NCBI GenBank assembly: GCA_903840415.1
Contig: CAIMFY010000052.1
Span: forward strand, 1-45,823
Reading direction: 5' to 3'
DNA: 45,823 nt
Source of the DNA: an uncultured Opitutia bacterium
Lineage (GTDB): Bacteria > Verrucomicrobiota > Verrucomicrobiia > Opitutales > Opitutaceae
Below the pieces are notes generated by a model, which had not been told where the DNA came from, made no database searches, and worked only from the letters and a program-made list of their open reading frames with translations. This document shows positions 25,811 to 33,804 of this stretch, in pieces (positions within the stretch are counted from its first letter, which is position 1; each line of letters starts with the position of its first letter). A program made the position numbers and the translations under genes.

Positions 25811-25850
25811 AAAAACCGCGGAACCAGCCCTTGGTTTCCGCGGTTTTTTT
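25811..25850. terminator. Bidirectional intrinsic terminator
   Basis: The arm aaaaaccgcgga (25811-25822) pairs with tccgcggttttt in the right half, with further ACCA/TGGT pairing around one bulge, and ends in a run of seven T. A-rich and T-rich edges on both strands suit termination of both the DUF4199 gene (+) and the PDZ gene (-), which converge here. Confidence 0.9.
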
Positions 25851-25868
25851 AGCGACGGAACAGTTTGC

Positions 25869-26903
25869 CTAGAAAAATAGCGGTGCGCGACCGGCTGACG
25901 GCGGAGGCAGCGGTGCGGCGATGCCCTGACCGCGCGGGTGGGCGATCTTTGTTTCGGCGCCTTGGAAATCGCCATCGGGCTTGAAGCTGAACTGAGTGGA
26001 GTCCTCGAGTTTCTCGAGTCGGCCGCGCACGTCGGCGGGCAAAGCCTTGCGCTGCTCCGGCGTGTCGATCGGGCCAGAGAAGGTTTGTTCGCCTTGCTTG
26101 TTTTTCGCGACGAGCAGTTTTTTTCCGTCGGTGATCGTGAGGTCGAGCGTGCCCTGCTCGTCGTCGAGGTTCACGTGGCTGTTGCCGGTGTTGACGGAGA
26201 CGCTGATGTTGCGCTCGCCGTTGCCGGCGCTGCGGACGGTCATGTGCTGCATGCCGGGCATCGCCATGCCGCCATTCATCATGCCGAGGATGCGGCCCGG
26301 GTCGCCGCCACCTGGAGCAGACTCGCCGGGTTGGATGGTCATCGTGCGGACGTTGACGTTGCCCGGACCGAACATGCCGCCGAGCGGTGCGAATGGATCG
26401 CCGGGCTGATTGAGGTCGAGCGCCAGTTTCGGCGCCTCATGTTTCGCGAGTTTCACTTTGGCAGTGGTCGATTTGCCGGCGCGGAGAAATGTGAGCGTGA
26501 CTTCGTCACCTTCTTTATGGTTGCGGACGAGCACGGCAAACTGGCGCGGATCGATGAGCTGCTGATCGTCGAGCTTCAGGAGAATGTCGTGTTGCTTGAA
26601 CACGGCGGACGCCGGGCTGTCGGGTGCAACGTGGTTCACCACGAGACCCGCGCCTTCCTGGAGGCTGAGTTGCGCCGTGAGCGTGGCGGAAACGGGCGAG
26701 GTCTCGACGCCAAGAAAGGTGACCGTTTCCATTTCGGCCCCACCGTTTCGACGCATCATCGGACGATGGTCTGGACCGGTGACAACGCGGAGGCTTCTCT
26801 TTTCTTCCTTGGGCGGCGGCTGATTGGGATCCTGTGCCCGCGCGAGCGGCCAAGCGGCAGCGAAGGTGAGAAATGGAAGCAGGTAGCGGAGGGATTTTTT
26901 CAT
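25869..26903 (-). CDS. Exported PDZ-domain protein of the ECF operon
   Basis: A 344-residue protein with a signal peptide (about 1-23, ending LARAQ). One PDZ domain (about 58-150) contains GAGLVVNHVAPDSPASAVFK and HDILLKLDDQQLIDPRQFA. No protease domain is present. The second half is Met/Gly-rich (about 185-225), then a beta region repeated in style (ISVSVNTGNSHVNLDDEQG), and an end rich in Pro. It starts 39 bp after the anti-sigma-like gene and should be in one operon with the sigma factor. A role in sensing misfolded envelope proteins is plausible but is inference. Confidence 0.8.
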   Translation of the reverse strand: MKKSLRYLLPFLTFAAAWPLARAQDPNQPPPKEEKRSLRVVTGPDHRPMMRRNGGAEMETVTFLGVETSPVSATLTAQLSLQEGAGLVVNHVAPDSPASAVFKQHDILLKLDDQQLIDPRQFAVLVRNHKEGDEVTLTFLRAGKSTTAKVKLAKHEAPKLALDLNQPGDPFAPLGGMFGPGNVNVRTMTIQPGESAPGGGDPGRILGMMNGGMAMPGMQHMTVRSAGNGERNISVSVNTGNSHVNLDDEQGTLDLTITDGKKLLVAKNKQGEQTFSGPIDTPEQRKALPADVRGRLEKLEDSTQFSFKPDGDFQGAETKIAHPRGQGIAAPLPPPSAGRAPLFF

Positions 26904-26942
26904 AAACGATCGGATTTTAATTTTGAGCGAACGTGAGGGTGA

Positions 26943-27413
26943 TTACTGAAACTTGACGGGAACGACGCGGACTTCCTCGCGCGGCACGGTCCAGCGGACC
27001 GAGGCGTTGGTGCGCGGGTTTTTCCACGTGATGGTATCGAGATAGTTGAGCCGTTCGCGGCGGGCCGTCGTGCCGTCGTCGAGGGTGACGAGGCCTTCGT
27101 CTTGCGCCGCGTAGAGGACATTTTCGGCGGCGACGGGCTTGAACGCTACCGGCGCGTCCACTGCCGTGGAGGGCGAAGCCACGGCGATCGTCGGTGGCTG
27201 GTGGCGCGACGCCAGAGCGATCATCAGCGCAAATGCGGCAGCAGACGGCAGCGCGCCCGCCCAGAACCACCAGAGCGGCGTGGCGCGACGGACCGGAATC
27301 GCCGCGGTGGGCGCGGCAAGCTCCCGATCGAGGCGCGCGAGTAAGGTGCGCGTCGGCGCGGCTGGGCGCAGGCGTTTCAATTCGGCTTCGAGCTGTTGCA
27401 GATCGTCATCCAT
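26943..27413 (-). CDS. Anti-sigma-like single-pass membrane protein
   Basis: A 156-residue protein. A charged N-terminal part of about 45 residues (DDDLQQLEAELKRLRPAAP) is followed by one membrane helix (about 47-68, WWFWAGALPSAAAFALMIAL) and an extracytoplasmic part to the end. Size, topology and an 8-bp overlap with the upstream ECF sigma gene suggest an anti-sigma factor. The HxxxCxxC zinc motif of ZAS anti-sigma factors is absent. The PDZ gene follows after 39 bp. I do not recognise a named family. Confidence 0.65.
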   Translation of the reverse strand: MDDDLQQLEAELKRLRPAAPTRTLLARLDRELAAPTAAIPVRRATPLWWFWAGALPSAAAFALMIALASRHQPPTIAVASPSTAVDAPVAFKPVAAENVLYAAQDEGLVTLDDGTTARRERLNYLDTITWKNPRTNASVRWTVPREEVRVVPVKFQ

Positions 27414-27921
27414 GGCAGTCGGCGGCGGTCAATTCGCGGCGGAGCGCAGCCAGCGCATAGCGGTAGCGCGAGGCCGCTGTGTTGGGTGAGAGCTCGAGCT
27501 GGCGGGCGATTTCGTCGAATGTAAGTTCGCCCCAGATTTTGAGCACGAGCACTTCGCGCTGTTCGGTCGGGAGCCGGCGCAACGCGGACTCGATCGCGTC
27601 GCGGCGTTCGTCGCCATCGAGCGCGGCATCGAAAATTGGCAGGTTTTCCTCGGCGTCTGCCGCCGAGCGATCTTCGCGGACGGCGCGGCGCGCCTCCCGC
27701 CGGGCGAGATCGAGGGCGGCGCGGCGGGCCGAGGTGACGAGGAGCGCCATGGGTTCCCCGGGAAGATTCCGCTGGTGCCGCCAATAACGCACGAAGGCTT
27801 CCTGCACGACGTCTTCCGCGTCGGCGAGCGAACGGGTCCACTGCCGCGCGCAGAGCAGCAGTTTCGGGCCGTAAAGCTGAAACCATTTTTTCCAGGTGTC
27901 ATCGGGTGGTGCATCCTCCAT
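27406..27921 (-). CDS. ECF-type RNA polymerase sigma factor
   Basis: A 171-residue sigma-70 family protein with only regions 2 and 4. Region 2 has LADAEDVVQEAFVRYWRH (about 32-49). Region 4 has LRRLPTEQREVLVLKIWGELTFDEIA and a helix-turn-helix with LSPNTAASRYRYALAALRREL. Start 27921 is chosen; an in-frame ATG at 27960 would give 184 residues. A start at 28023 is unlikely because it lies about 8 bp from the T-tract of the upstream terminator, which leaves no room for a promoter. The stop overlaps the anti-sigma-like gene by 8 bp. An ECF-like promoter (27977-28000) lies just upstream, pointing to autoregulation. Confidence 0.9.
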   Translation of the reverse strand: MEDAPPDDTWKKWFQLYGPKLLLCARQWTRSLADAEDVVQEAFVRYWRHQRNLPGEPMALLVTSARRAALDLARREARRAVREDRSAADAEENLPIFDAALDGDERRDAIESALRRLPTEQREVLVLKIWGELTFDEIARQLELSPNTAASRYRYALAALRRELTAADCHG

Positions 27922-27976
27922 GGGTTTGGAGTTTGTCGGTGTTTGCCTGAAGAGCGTCATCGCGGACCGAATTTGT

Positions 27977-28000
27977 CTAACGACCGGCGCGAAAGGTTCC
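27977..28000 (-). promoter_or_regulatory. Possible ECF-type autoregulatory promoter
   Basis: On the minus strand GGAACC (28000-27995) is followed, 12 nt later, by CGTTAG (27982-27977). GGAAC at -35 and CGTT at -10 are common ECF promoter elements, but the spacing is shorter than the usual 15-17 nt. It stands between the terminator of the small membrane gene and the sigma gene, where a promoter is required. Confidence 0.4.
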
Positions 28001-28030
28001 TCCCGCGCGGCGGAGGTTGTCACGCCGACA

Positions 28031-28062
28031 AATAAAAAGGGGCCCGGATTGCTCCGGGCCCC
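28031..28062 (-). terminator. Intrinsic terminator of the small membrane protein gene
   Basis: The arms GGGGCCCGGA (28039-28048) and TCCGGGCCCC (28053-28062) pair perfectly around a 4-nt loop. On the minus strand the hairpin is followed by TTTTTATT (28038-28031). It lies 33 nt past the stop of the 28096-28278 gene and separates it from the ECF operon. Confidence 0.9.
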
Positions 28063-28095
28063 CGTTGGATTTTTCCTACCTTGGACGGTCTTTAA

Positions 28096-28278
28096 TTACC
28101 GGCCGAGGGCCGATTTCCAAGTGATGCGGTATTCCATCGCCGCGACGCCCAACAGCATCAGAATGCTGCCGAAGCCGACGATTGAATCTACACCGACATG
28201 GGAACGGACAGAAAGCACGAGGATGGCGGCGGCAGTGATGCCGAGGAGGGCCGCTTGGGTTATGATGTTATTCTTCAT
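28096..28278 (-). CDS. Small two-helix membrane protein, function unknown
   Basis: A 60-residue protein with two hydrophobic segments (about 5-24, ITQAALLGITAAAILVL; and about 28-47, VDSIVGFGSILMLLGVAAM), ending in WKSALGR. No family is recognised. It is supported as a real gene by its strong intrinsic terminator directly downstream and its position divergent from a LysR regulator, the classic layout for a LysR target. The 113-bp divergent region holds an OxyR-like operator. There is no Shine-Dalgarno. It may be a stress-induced small membrane protein (inference). Confidence 0.7.
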   Translation of the reverse strand: MKNNIITQAALLGITAAAILVLSVRSHVGVDSIVGFGSILMLLGVAAMEYRITWKSALGR

Positions 28279-28351
28279 GATGTATTTGTCTTTGGTTCGC
28301 CGAGTCCGCGAAGAACTCGACGCGCAGAGGATACATCAACTCATTCAATAG

Positions 28352-28380
28352 TTGAAATCGTGTTATTCTATCGTTTTCAT
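28352..28380 (+). promoter_or_regulatory. Possible sigma-70-type promoter of the LysR gene
   Basis: TTGAAA (28352-28357, five of six to TTGACA) is followed after 17 bp by TTTCAT (28375-28380, four of six to TATAAT). Transcription would start about 5 nt before the ATG at 28392, giving a nearly leaderless message. The promoter is covered by the OxyR-like operator, so bound regulator would block it. Confidence 0.35.
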
Positions 28381-28393
28381 AGCCCTTAACTAT
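28357..28393. promoter_or_regulatory. OxyR-like four-element operator
   Basis: Four tetranucleotides with exact 7-bp spacers read ATCG (28357-28360), CTAT (28368-28371), ATAG (28379-28382) and CTAT (28390-28393). The E. coli OxyR consensus is ATAG-N7-CTAT-N7-ATAG-N7-CTAT, so 15 of the 16 core bases agree, in the right phase. A further ATAG lies at 28348-28351. The last element overlaps the ATG of the regulator gene (28392), which suggests direct autorepression and control of the divergent small membrane gene. Confidence 0.6.
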
Positions 28394-29291
28394 GGAACTA
28401 GACCAACTTCGCTATGTTGTCGCCGTCGCCGATACGGGGAATTTTACTCGGGCCGCAGAACGCAGTCACATCACTCAACCATCACTAAGCCAGCAGATTC
28501 TGAACTTGGAAAGCGAGGTTGGGCACAAGCTGTTTCACCGATTGGGCCGCAAGGCCGTGCTGACCGAGGCGGGCGCCACATTTCTAGAGCGCGCCCGAAA
28601 AATCCTCTTCGAGGTCGAAAACGCGGCCAAGGAGCTCAGCGACCATCCTTCCCTTGACCGCCGCATCACAGTGGGTGCCGTCCCGACGATCATGCCTTAC
28701 CTGCTCGCGCCGGTGATCGCCCAGTGCCACGAACAGCACCCGAATCTCGAAATTTACGCGCGCGAAGAATTTCGCAGCGAATTGGTCCGGGGCATCATCG
28801 AGGGCGACCTCGACCTCGCGGTCATCACGCTCCCACTCAAAGACTCGCGCCTGTCCATTGAGCCGCTGCTCACGGAGCAACTGCTCCTCGTCGTCGGCCA
28901 GAGCCACGCCTTCGCCAGCCGTAAAGAAATTAGCATCGCGGACCTCGCGGAGGAAACCTTCGTCACGATGGGTGACTCTAGCACGCTAGCCGCGCAAATC
29001 CACGGGTTTTTCGGCGATCACAATTTTACCCCGAAGATCGGCTACCGGTGCGCACAAGTCGCCACGTTGAAGCTCTTTGTCACGATGGGGCTTGGAATTT
29101 CGATTCTGCCGGAAGTCGCGCGCCTGCCCGACGACCGCACTCGACTCACCTATCTGCGGCTCACCGGCACCGCGCCGACGCGTGAACTCGCTATCATCCG
29201 TCATCTCCAGCGTTACCAGAGTCGCGGAGCGGAACAGTTCCTCACATTGTTGCGCACGCACGCCCGCGCTGGCTCGACTGTGACCATCTGA
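28392..29291 (+). CDS. LysR-type regulator, OxyR-like but without the redox cysteines
   Basis: A 299-residue LysR protein. The winged HTH is at 1-60 (GNFTRAAERSHITQPSLSQQ). The effector domain resembles OxyR, with VPTIMPYLLAPVI (98-110) and LFVTMGLGISILPE (228-241). In E. coli OxyR the redox pair C199/C208 sits in the loop before this; here the aligned loop (about 193-207, MGDSSTLAAQIHGFF) has no Cys. The only cysteines are C112 and C220. Databases would probably call it 'hydrogen peroxide-inducible genes activator', but peroxide sensing by the known disulfide is not possible. An OxyR-like operator overlaps its start codon. The MFS gene starts 40 bp downstream and may be a target. Confidence 0.85.
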   Translation: MELDQLRYVVAVADTGNFTRAAERSHITQPSLSQQILNLESEVGHKLFHRLGRKAVLTEAGATFLERARKILFEVENAAKELSDHPSLDRRITVGAVPTIMPYLLAPVIAQCHEQHPNLEIYAREEFRSELVRGIIEGDLDLAVITLPLKDSRLSIEPLLTEQLLLVVGQSHAFASRKEISIADLAEETFVTMGDSSTLAAQIHGFFGDHNFTPKIGYRCAQVATLKLFVTMGLGISILPEVARLPDDRTRLTYLRLTGTAPTRELAIIRHLQRYQSRGAEQFLTLLRTHARAGSTVTI

Positions 29292-29331
29292 CGATTGCGC
29301 TTTGGCCCAAATCGCCAACGGTCTACCCTTC

Positions 29332-30600
29332 ATGCCCGCCTCCGGCCACTTTCATGCGCTCACACCTGGCCGCGAACGCGCGACGCTGCTAGTGCTCGCT
29401 GCCGTGCAATTCACGCACATTTTGGACTACATGATCATGATGCCGCTCGGTGCGGATCTGATGCATGAATTTCAAATCTCGCCGGGGCAATTCAGTCTAC
29501 TCGTTGCTTCCTACGGACTCGCGGCGGCGCTGAGCGGTTTCGCCGGTGGCTTCGTCCTTGATCGGTTCGATCGCAAGCGCTCGTTGCTCATCCTGTATGC
29601 CGGTTTTGGCCTCGCGACTTTCGCGTGTGGCCTCGCGCCGACTCATCACTGGCTCATGGCGGCGCGGTTCGCCGCGGGTGGATTTGGCGGGATCGCTGGC
29701 TCGATGGTGACCGCGATGGTCGCCGACGTGATCCCGCCAGAGCGGCGTGGACGCGCGATGAGCGTGGTGATGGCGGCGTTTCCGATGGCATCGGTTTTTG
29801 GCATTTTCGCCGGCATGACGCTGGCGGGCGCCTTCGGCTGGCACGCGCCTTTTTTCCTGCTTGGGGGCTGCGCCGCCGCGAACCTCGCGCTCGCCTCGTT
29901 CGCGTTACCGCATTTGCGCACAGCTGTCCAAGGCCACCGGCCGTGGCGGCAGATGAAGGATATTCTTTCCAACGGAATTCACCTGCGGGCGTTCGCGCTT
30001 GGGGCGGTGCTCGTCATGGCGGGCGGCTGCCTGATTCCGTTTCTCGCCCCCTCGTTCGTCAGCAATCTAGGTCTCGACGGAACGCGCGATCTGCGTTGGG
30101 CCTATGCGGCGGGCGGCGCGGCGGCATTTGTCAGCACGATCGTAGTCGGTCGGTTGAGCGATCGCGTCGACCGGTTGGGTTTGCTCGCGTGGATGTCGGC
30201 AGCGGCGGTCATCGTCGTGCTCGTCATTACTCGTCTCGGTCATTCGTCGCTCGCGTTGGCGTGCCTGATGATGGCGCTGTTCATGGTAACCATGTCCAGC
30301 CGCTTTGCGCCGGCCATGACCATGGTGACCAACGCCGTTGAGGCGCGTTACCGAGGCGGTTTCATGAGCTTCAACTCCGCGCTCCAGCAAGCCGCCAGCG
30401 GGATCGCCAACGTGCTCGCGGGCTTCTTCGTCACGGCCGACGCCTCGGGCCGGCTCCTCGGAATGCCGCTGCTCGGCTACGTGTCGATCGCGTTTTTTAT
30501 TTTGACGGTGCTGTTCGCGGCCGAGTTGCGCGCCGTGGCGCCGCATGTCTCGGCTCCCGCCTCAAAGGCTCCGCCAACGCCAGTTGAAGTCGCCGTCTGA
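29332..30600 (+). CDS. MFS transporter
   Basis: A 422-residue major facilitator with about 12 membrane helices. It shows the MFS motif A-like loop GGFVLDRFDRKRSLLIL between helices two and three, and PPERRGRAMSVVMAAFPMAS in the helix four-five region, typical of DHA1-type or sugar efflux permeases. The second half has GRLSDRVDRLGLL, a repeat of motif A. The substrate is not shown by the sequence. The start at 29332 (MPASGH) is preferred to a TTG at 29302. It lies 40 bp downstream of the LysR gene in the same direction, probably cotranscribed. Confidence 0.88.
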   Translation: MPASGHFHALTPGRERATLLVLAAVQFTHILDYMIMMPLGADLMHEFQISPGQFSLLVASYGLAAALSGFAGGFVLDRFDRKRSLLILYAGFGLATFACGLAPTHHWLMAARFAAGGFGGIAGSMVTAMVADVIPPERRGRAMSVVMAAFPMASVFGIFAGMTLAGAFGWHAPFFLLGGCAAANLALASFALPHLRTAVQGHRPWRQMKDILSNGIHLRAFALGAVLVMAGGCLIPFLAPSFVSNLGLDGTRDLRWAYAAGGAAAFVSTIVVGRLSDRVDRLGLLAWMSAAAVIVVLVITRLGHSSLALACLMMALFMVTMSSRFAPAMTMVTNAVEARYRGGFMSFNSALQQAASGIANVLAGFFVTADASGRLLGMPLLGYVSIAFFILTVLFAAELRAVAPHVSAPASKAPPTPVEVAV

Positions 30601-30663
30601 GTAGCGTGCATTCGCTCGCGCCCGAATTCTCGCAGGCCGCACCGTTCGCCAGCGCACCGCCGA

Positions 30664-31017
30664 TTACTTCTTTGCGGCCTCGTCCAACGCCTTGAGGGCG
30701 AGGGCGCGCTCCCGCTCGTAAGCCGACTTCACGGCGTCGAAGCTGCTGCGGTTCGCCGTCGTCAGGCGTTCGAGCAACTCGTCGCACACATCGAGCTGCC
30801 GAGAGATTTCGGCGCACGCGACCTTGCCCGCGTCGCTCGCGTTTTTCGCCAACGCCTCGACCTTGGCGTGCAGCGCCACCATCTCGCGATTCGCCGCTTC
30901 CACATAAGCGATCACGGCCTGCGCGTAGGCCTCCGTCGGTTTCGCAGTCGGCTCGGCACCCCGGCAGCACACCACCGTCAGCACGGAGAAAAACCAAACC
31001 CTGAAAAATGTTCTCAT
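30664..31017 (-). CDS. Small exported helical protein, function unknown
   Basis: A 117-residue protein with a signal peptide (about 1-20, MRTFFRVWFFSVLTVVCCRG; a possible lipobox-like VVCC). The mature part is almost all helical and charged, with AVIAYVEAANREMVALHAKVE and SYERERALALKALDEAAKK-like stretches. No family is recognised. The start at 31017 gives the signal peptide; an in-frame ATG 33 bp upstream is possible. It converges with the MFS gene and is divergent from the U32 gene. Confidence 0.6.
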   Translation of the reverse strand: MRTFFRVWFFSVLTVVCCRGAEPTAKPTEAYAQAVIAYVEAANREMVALHAKVEALAKNASDAGKVACAEISRQLDVCDELLERLTTANRSSFDAVKSAYERERALALKALDEAAKK

Positions 31018-31070
31018 GATTATTAAAGTTGGGGCTTCGGCTGACATAGAGCGTCCACCGCACGAGAAAG

Positions 31071-31088
31071 TTCCCCGCCTGCGGGGAA
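31071..31088. promoter_or_regulatory. Perfect short palindrome in a divergent promoter region
   Basis: TTCCCCGC and GCGGGGAA are exact complements separated by 2 bp. The palindrome sits between the divergent starts at 31017 and 31130. It could be an operator or a hairpin in the leader of the U32 gene. No binding protein can be named. Confidence 0.35.
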
Positions 31089-31129
31089 ATGAATTTGCGG
31101 CAGACTGACACCCGTGCTGAATTGTGGCG

Positions 31130-33700
31130 ATGCCAGAATCCGGCTGTAGCTCCGCCGCTCCGACCGTGGCGCCCTCGCTCGCGCGCCCCGAACTCCTCGC
31201 GCCGGCCGGCGATTGGGACTGCGTGCGCGCCGCCGTCGAGAACGGCGCCGACGCCATCTACTTCGGCCTCGAACGCTTCAACGCTCGGATGCGCGCGAAG
31301 AATTTTACGCAGGCCGATCTCCCTGCGCTCATGGAGTTTCTCCACCGCCGCGGGGTGAAGGGTTACGTCACCTTCAACACGCTCGTCTTCACCAACGAGC
31401 TCGCCGACGCCGCGGATTTCGCGCGCAGCATCATCGCCGCGGGCGCTGATGCCGCCATCGTGCAGGACATCGGCCTCTGCCGCCTGATCCGCGCGCTCTC
31501 ACCGGATTTCCCGATCCATTGCTCCACGCAGATGACGATCACGAGTGCGGCCGGCGTGGAGTTTGCCCGCGAACTCGGCACGCAACTCGTCGTCCTCGCC
31601 CGCGAAAATTCGCTCAAAGAAATCGCCGCCATCCAAGCCGCGCAGCAATCGGCTCCGATCCCGCTGCCACTGGAAGTCTTCGTCCACGGTGCGCTCTGCG
31701 TCGCCTATTCGGGCCAGTGTCTCACCAGCGAGGCGCTCGGCGGCCGTTCCGCCAACCGCGGTGAATGCGCCCAAGCCTGCCGCCTCCCCTACGACCTCAT
31801 CTCCGACGGAGTGCCTGTGCCGCTCGGCGATCGTCGCTACCTGCTCAGCCCGCAGGATCTTTCCGGAATCGAAGTCCTCCCTGAACTCGTGCGCGCCGGC
31901 GTCGTCTCGCTGAAGATTGAGGGCCGCCTGAAATCGCCCGAATATGTCGCCAGCATCACGCGTGTTTACCGCCAGGCTCTCGACAAAGTGATCACCGACT
32001 TCACTGGTATCGCCGCGCCGAAATTCGAGGCGAAATCCGCGCGCTACGAACTCGAGATGAGTTTCTCCCGCGGTCTCTACACCGGCTGGTTTCGCGGCAT
32101 CGACAATCAGGCGCTCGCACACGGACGCTTCGGCACGAAGCGCGGCGTGTTTCTCGGCGAAGTCGCGCGCGTGCAAAACGAGTCCGTCTCGCTGCAACTC
32201 GTCGCACCGCTGAAGCCCGGCGACGGCATAGTCTTCGACGCCGGCCGGCCCGACGAACGCGAGGAGGGTGGCCGCGTTTATCAGGTGGACACGCGCGGCC
32301 CCGAAGCGACGCTTCGCTTCGGCGAAGGCGACATCGACTGGCGCCGCGTGCGCCCCGGCCAGCGTCTCTGGAAAACCAACGATCCCGCGCTCGATCGCGA
32401 GGTGCGCACGACGTTCGAGGGCGACAAGGTTCGTTTCCAGCGTCCCATCACGCTCGAAATCCACGGCCGCGTCGGCGCGCCGCTCACCCTCATCGCGAAT
32501 GACGGTATCGGCCACGTCGTCAAAATCGAGTCGACCATCCCGCTCGCCGCTGCCGCGAAACAACCGCTCATCGCCGAACGCCTCCGCGAACAACTCGGTC
32601 GGCTCGGCGGCACGCCGTTCCATCTTGGCGAATTGAAATCGTTGCTCGAAGGCGACGTCATCCTGCCGGTCAGCGAACTAAACCGCCTCCGCCGCGACGC
32701 CGTCGCCGAGTTGGAAAAACTCCGCGCCGCGCCACACCGTTGGACGACGCTGGAATTGCGGAAACCGGATTTCGGAAACCGCACGGACGAGAAACGCCCG
32801 CCCGAGTTGATCGCCGTCATCCGCTTGCTCGAGCAGCTCGACGCCGCATGGGCCGCTGGCGCACGCACAATTTACTGCGAGTTTGAAAATCCGAAGCATT
32901 ACCGCGACGCCGTCGCCCGCTTCCGCGCACTGCAAACTTCAGAAATCAAAAACCGAGAATTCAAAATCCAAAATCCCTCCTCCATCTGGGTCGCCCCGCC
33001 GCGCATTTTCAAACCCGGCGAGGAATGGATCCTCCAGCAGGTGCGCTCGTCCGATGCCGACGGCTACCTCGTCCGCAACTACGATCACCTCGCGTTCTTC
33101 GCCGCCGATCGGAAGCGCGGCGACTTTTCCCTGAACGTCGCGAATCCGTGGACCGCCGATTATTTTCTCCGCCGCTACGGGCTCGAACGCGTCACCGCCA
33201 GCTACGATCTTAACATCACGCAGCTGGAGGCGCTGCTCGGTGCTGCGCCGGGCGCGTGGTTCGACCTCACCGTCCACCAGCACATGCCGATGTTTCACAT
33301 GGAGCACTGCGTGTTCTGCGCATTTCTCTCGACGGGAAAAGATTATCGCGACTGCGGCCGGCCGTGCGACACGCACCGCGTCGCGCTCCGCGATCGGGTC
33401 GGCGCGGAACTGCCGCTCAAAGCCGACGCCGGCTGCCGCAACACCGTTTTCAACAACCGCGCCCAGACCGGTGCCGAATATATCGCGCGCCTCCTCGAAC
33501 TCGGTGCGCGCAGCTTCCGCGTCGAGTTCGTCAACGAGAGCGCCGACGAAGTCACCCGCACGCTCACTCGCTACGCCCAGCTCATCCGCGGCGAAATCAC
33601 CGGCGCGGAACTCTGGCGCGAGCTAAAACTGCTCAACCAGCTTGGCGTCACCCGCGGCCAGATGGAAACCGCGCCACAACTCATTCAGCGGAAAAATTGA
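31130..33700 (+). CDS. U32 family protein, RlhA-like (RNA hydroxylation type)
   Basis: An 856-residue peptidase-U32-family protein. The N-terminal domain (about 18-300) begins ELLAPAGDWDCVRAAVENGA and has the U32 cysteine signature YSGQCLTSEALGGRSANRG then CAQACR. A DUF3656-like middle region (about 330-500) follows. The C-terminal part (about 560-856) has a second Cys cluster in MEHCVFCAFLSTGKDYRDCG and PCDTH. E. coli RlhA (YdcP) and TrhP (YegQ) use such cysteines for prephenate-dependent hydroxylation of 23S rRNA or tRNA, so an RNA-modifying role is likelier than proteolysis. It is longer than RlhA (about 650). The start is ATG 31130; a GTG lies two codons upstream. Confidence 0.87.
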   Translation: MPESGCSSAAPTVAPSLARPELLAPAGDWDCVRAAVENGADAIYFGLERFNARMRAKNFTQADLPALMEFLHRRGVKGYVTFNTLVFTNELADAADFARSIIAAGADAAIVQDIGLCRLIRALSPDFPIHCSTQMTITSAAGVEFARELGTQLVVLARENSLKEIAAIQAAQQSAPIPLPLEVFVHGALCVAYSGQCLTSEALGGRSANRGECAQACRLPYDLISDGVPVPLGDRRYLLSPQDLSGIEVLPELVRAGVVSLKIEGRLKSPEYVASITRVYRQALDKVITDFTGIAAPKFEAKSARYELEMSFSRGLYTGWFRGIDNQALAHGRFGTKRGVFLGEVARVQNESVSLQLVAPLKPGDGIVFDAGRPDEREEGGRVYQVDTRGPEATLRFGEGDIDWRRVRPGQRLWKTNDPALDREVRTTFEGDKVRFQRPITLEIHGRVGAPLTLIANDGIGHVVKIESTIPLAAAAKQPLIAERLREQLGRLGGTPFHLGELKSLLEGDVILPVSELNRLRRDAVAELEKLRAAPHRWTTLELRKPDFGNRTDEKRPPELIAVIRLLEQLDAAWAAGARTIYCEFENPKHYRDAVARFRALQTSEIKNREFKIQNPSSIWVAPPRIFKPGEEWILQQVRSSDADGYLVRNYDHLAFFAADRKRGDFSLNVANPWTADYFLRRYGLERVTASYDLNITQLEALLGAAPGAWFDLTVHQHMPMFHMEHCVFCAFLSTGKDYRDCGRPCDTHRVALRDRVGAELPLKADAGCRNTVFNNRAQTGAEYIARLLELGARSFRVEFVNESADEVTRTLTRYAQLIRGEITGAELWRELKLLNQLGVTRGQMETAPQLIQRKN

Positions 33701-33804
33701 TCAGGGCCGCCACCACTCCTGCCGTCGCCCACTGGCCCCGATCTGCGCGACTTGCGAAAAATGATTTCCCTCTGGCTCCGTGCCGCGCACACTTTTCCCT
33801 CGCC

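Noticed and set aside
25869-26936. Plus-strand open frame of about 330 codons opposite the PDZ gene
   Set aside because: The minus strand has a signal peptide and PDZ motif; the opposite frame has no features and would cross the terminator side.
28023-28023. ATG at 28023 as the start of the ECF sigma gene
   Set aside because: It lies about 8 bp beyond the T-tract of the upstream gene's terminator, leaving no room for a promoter, and the extra residues have no sigma-factor features.
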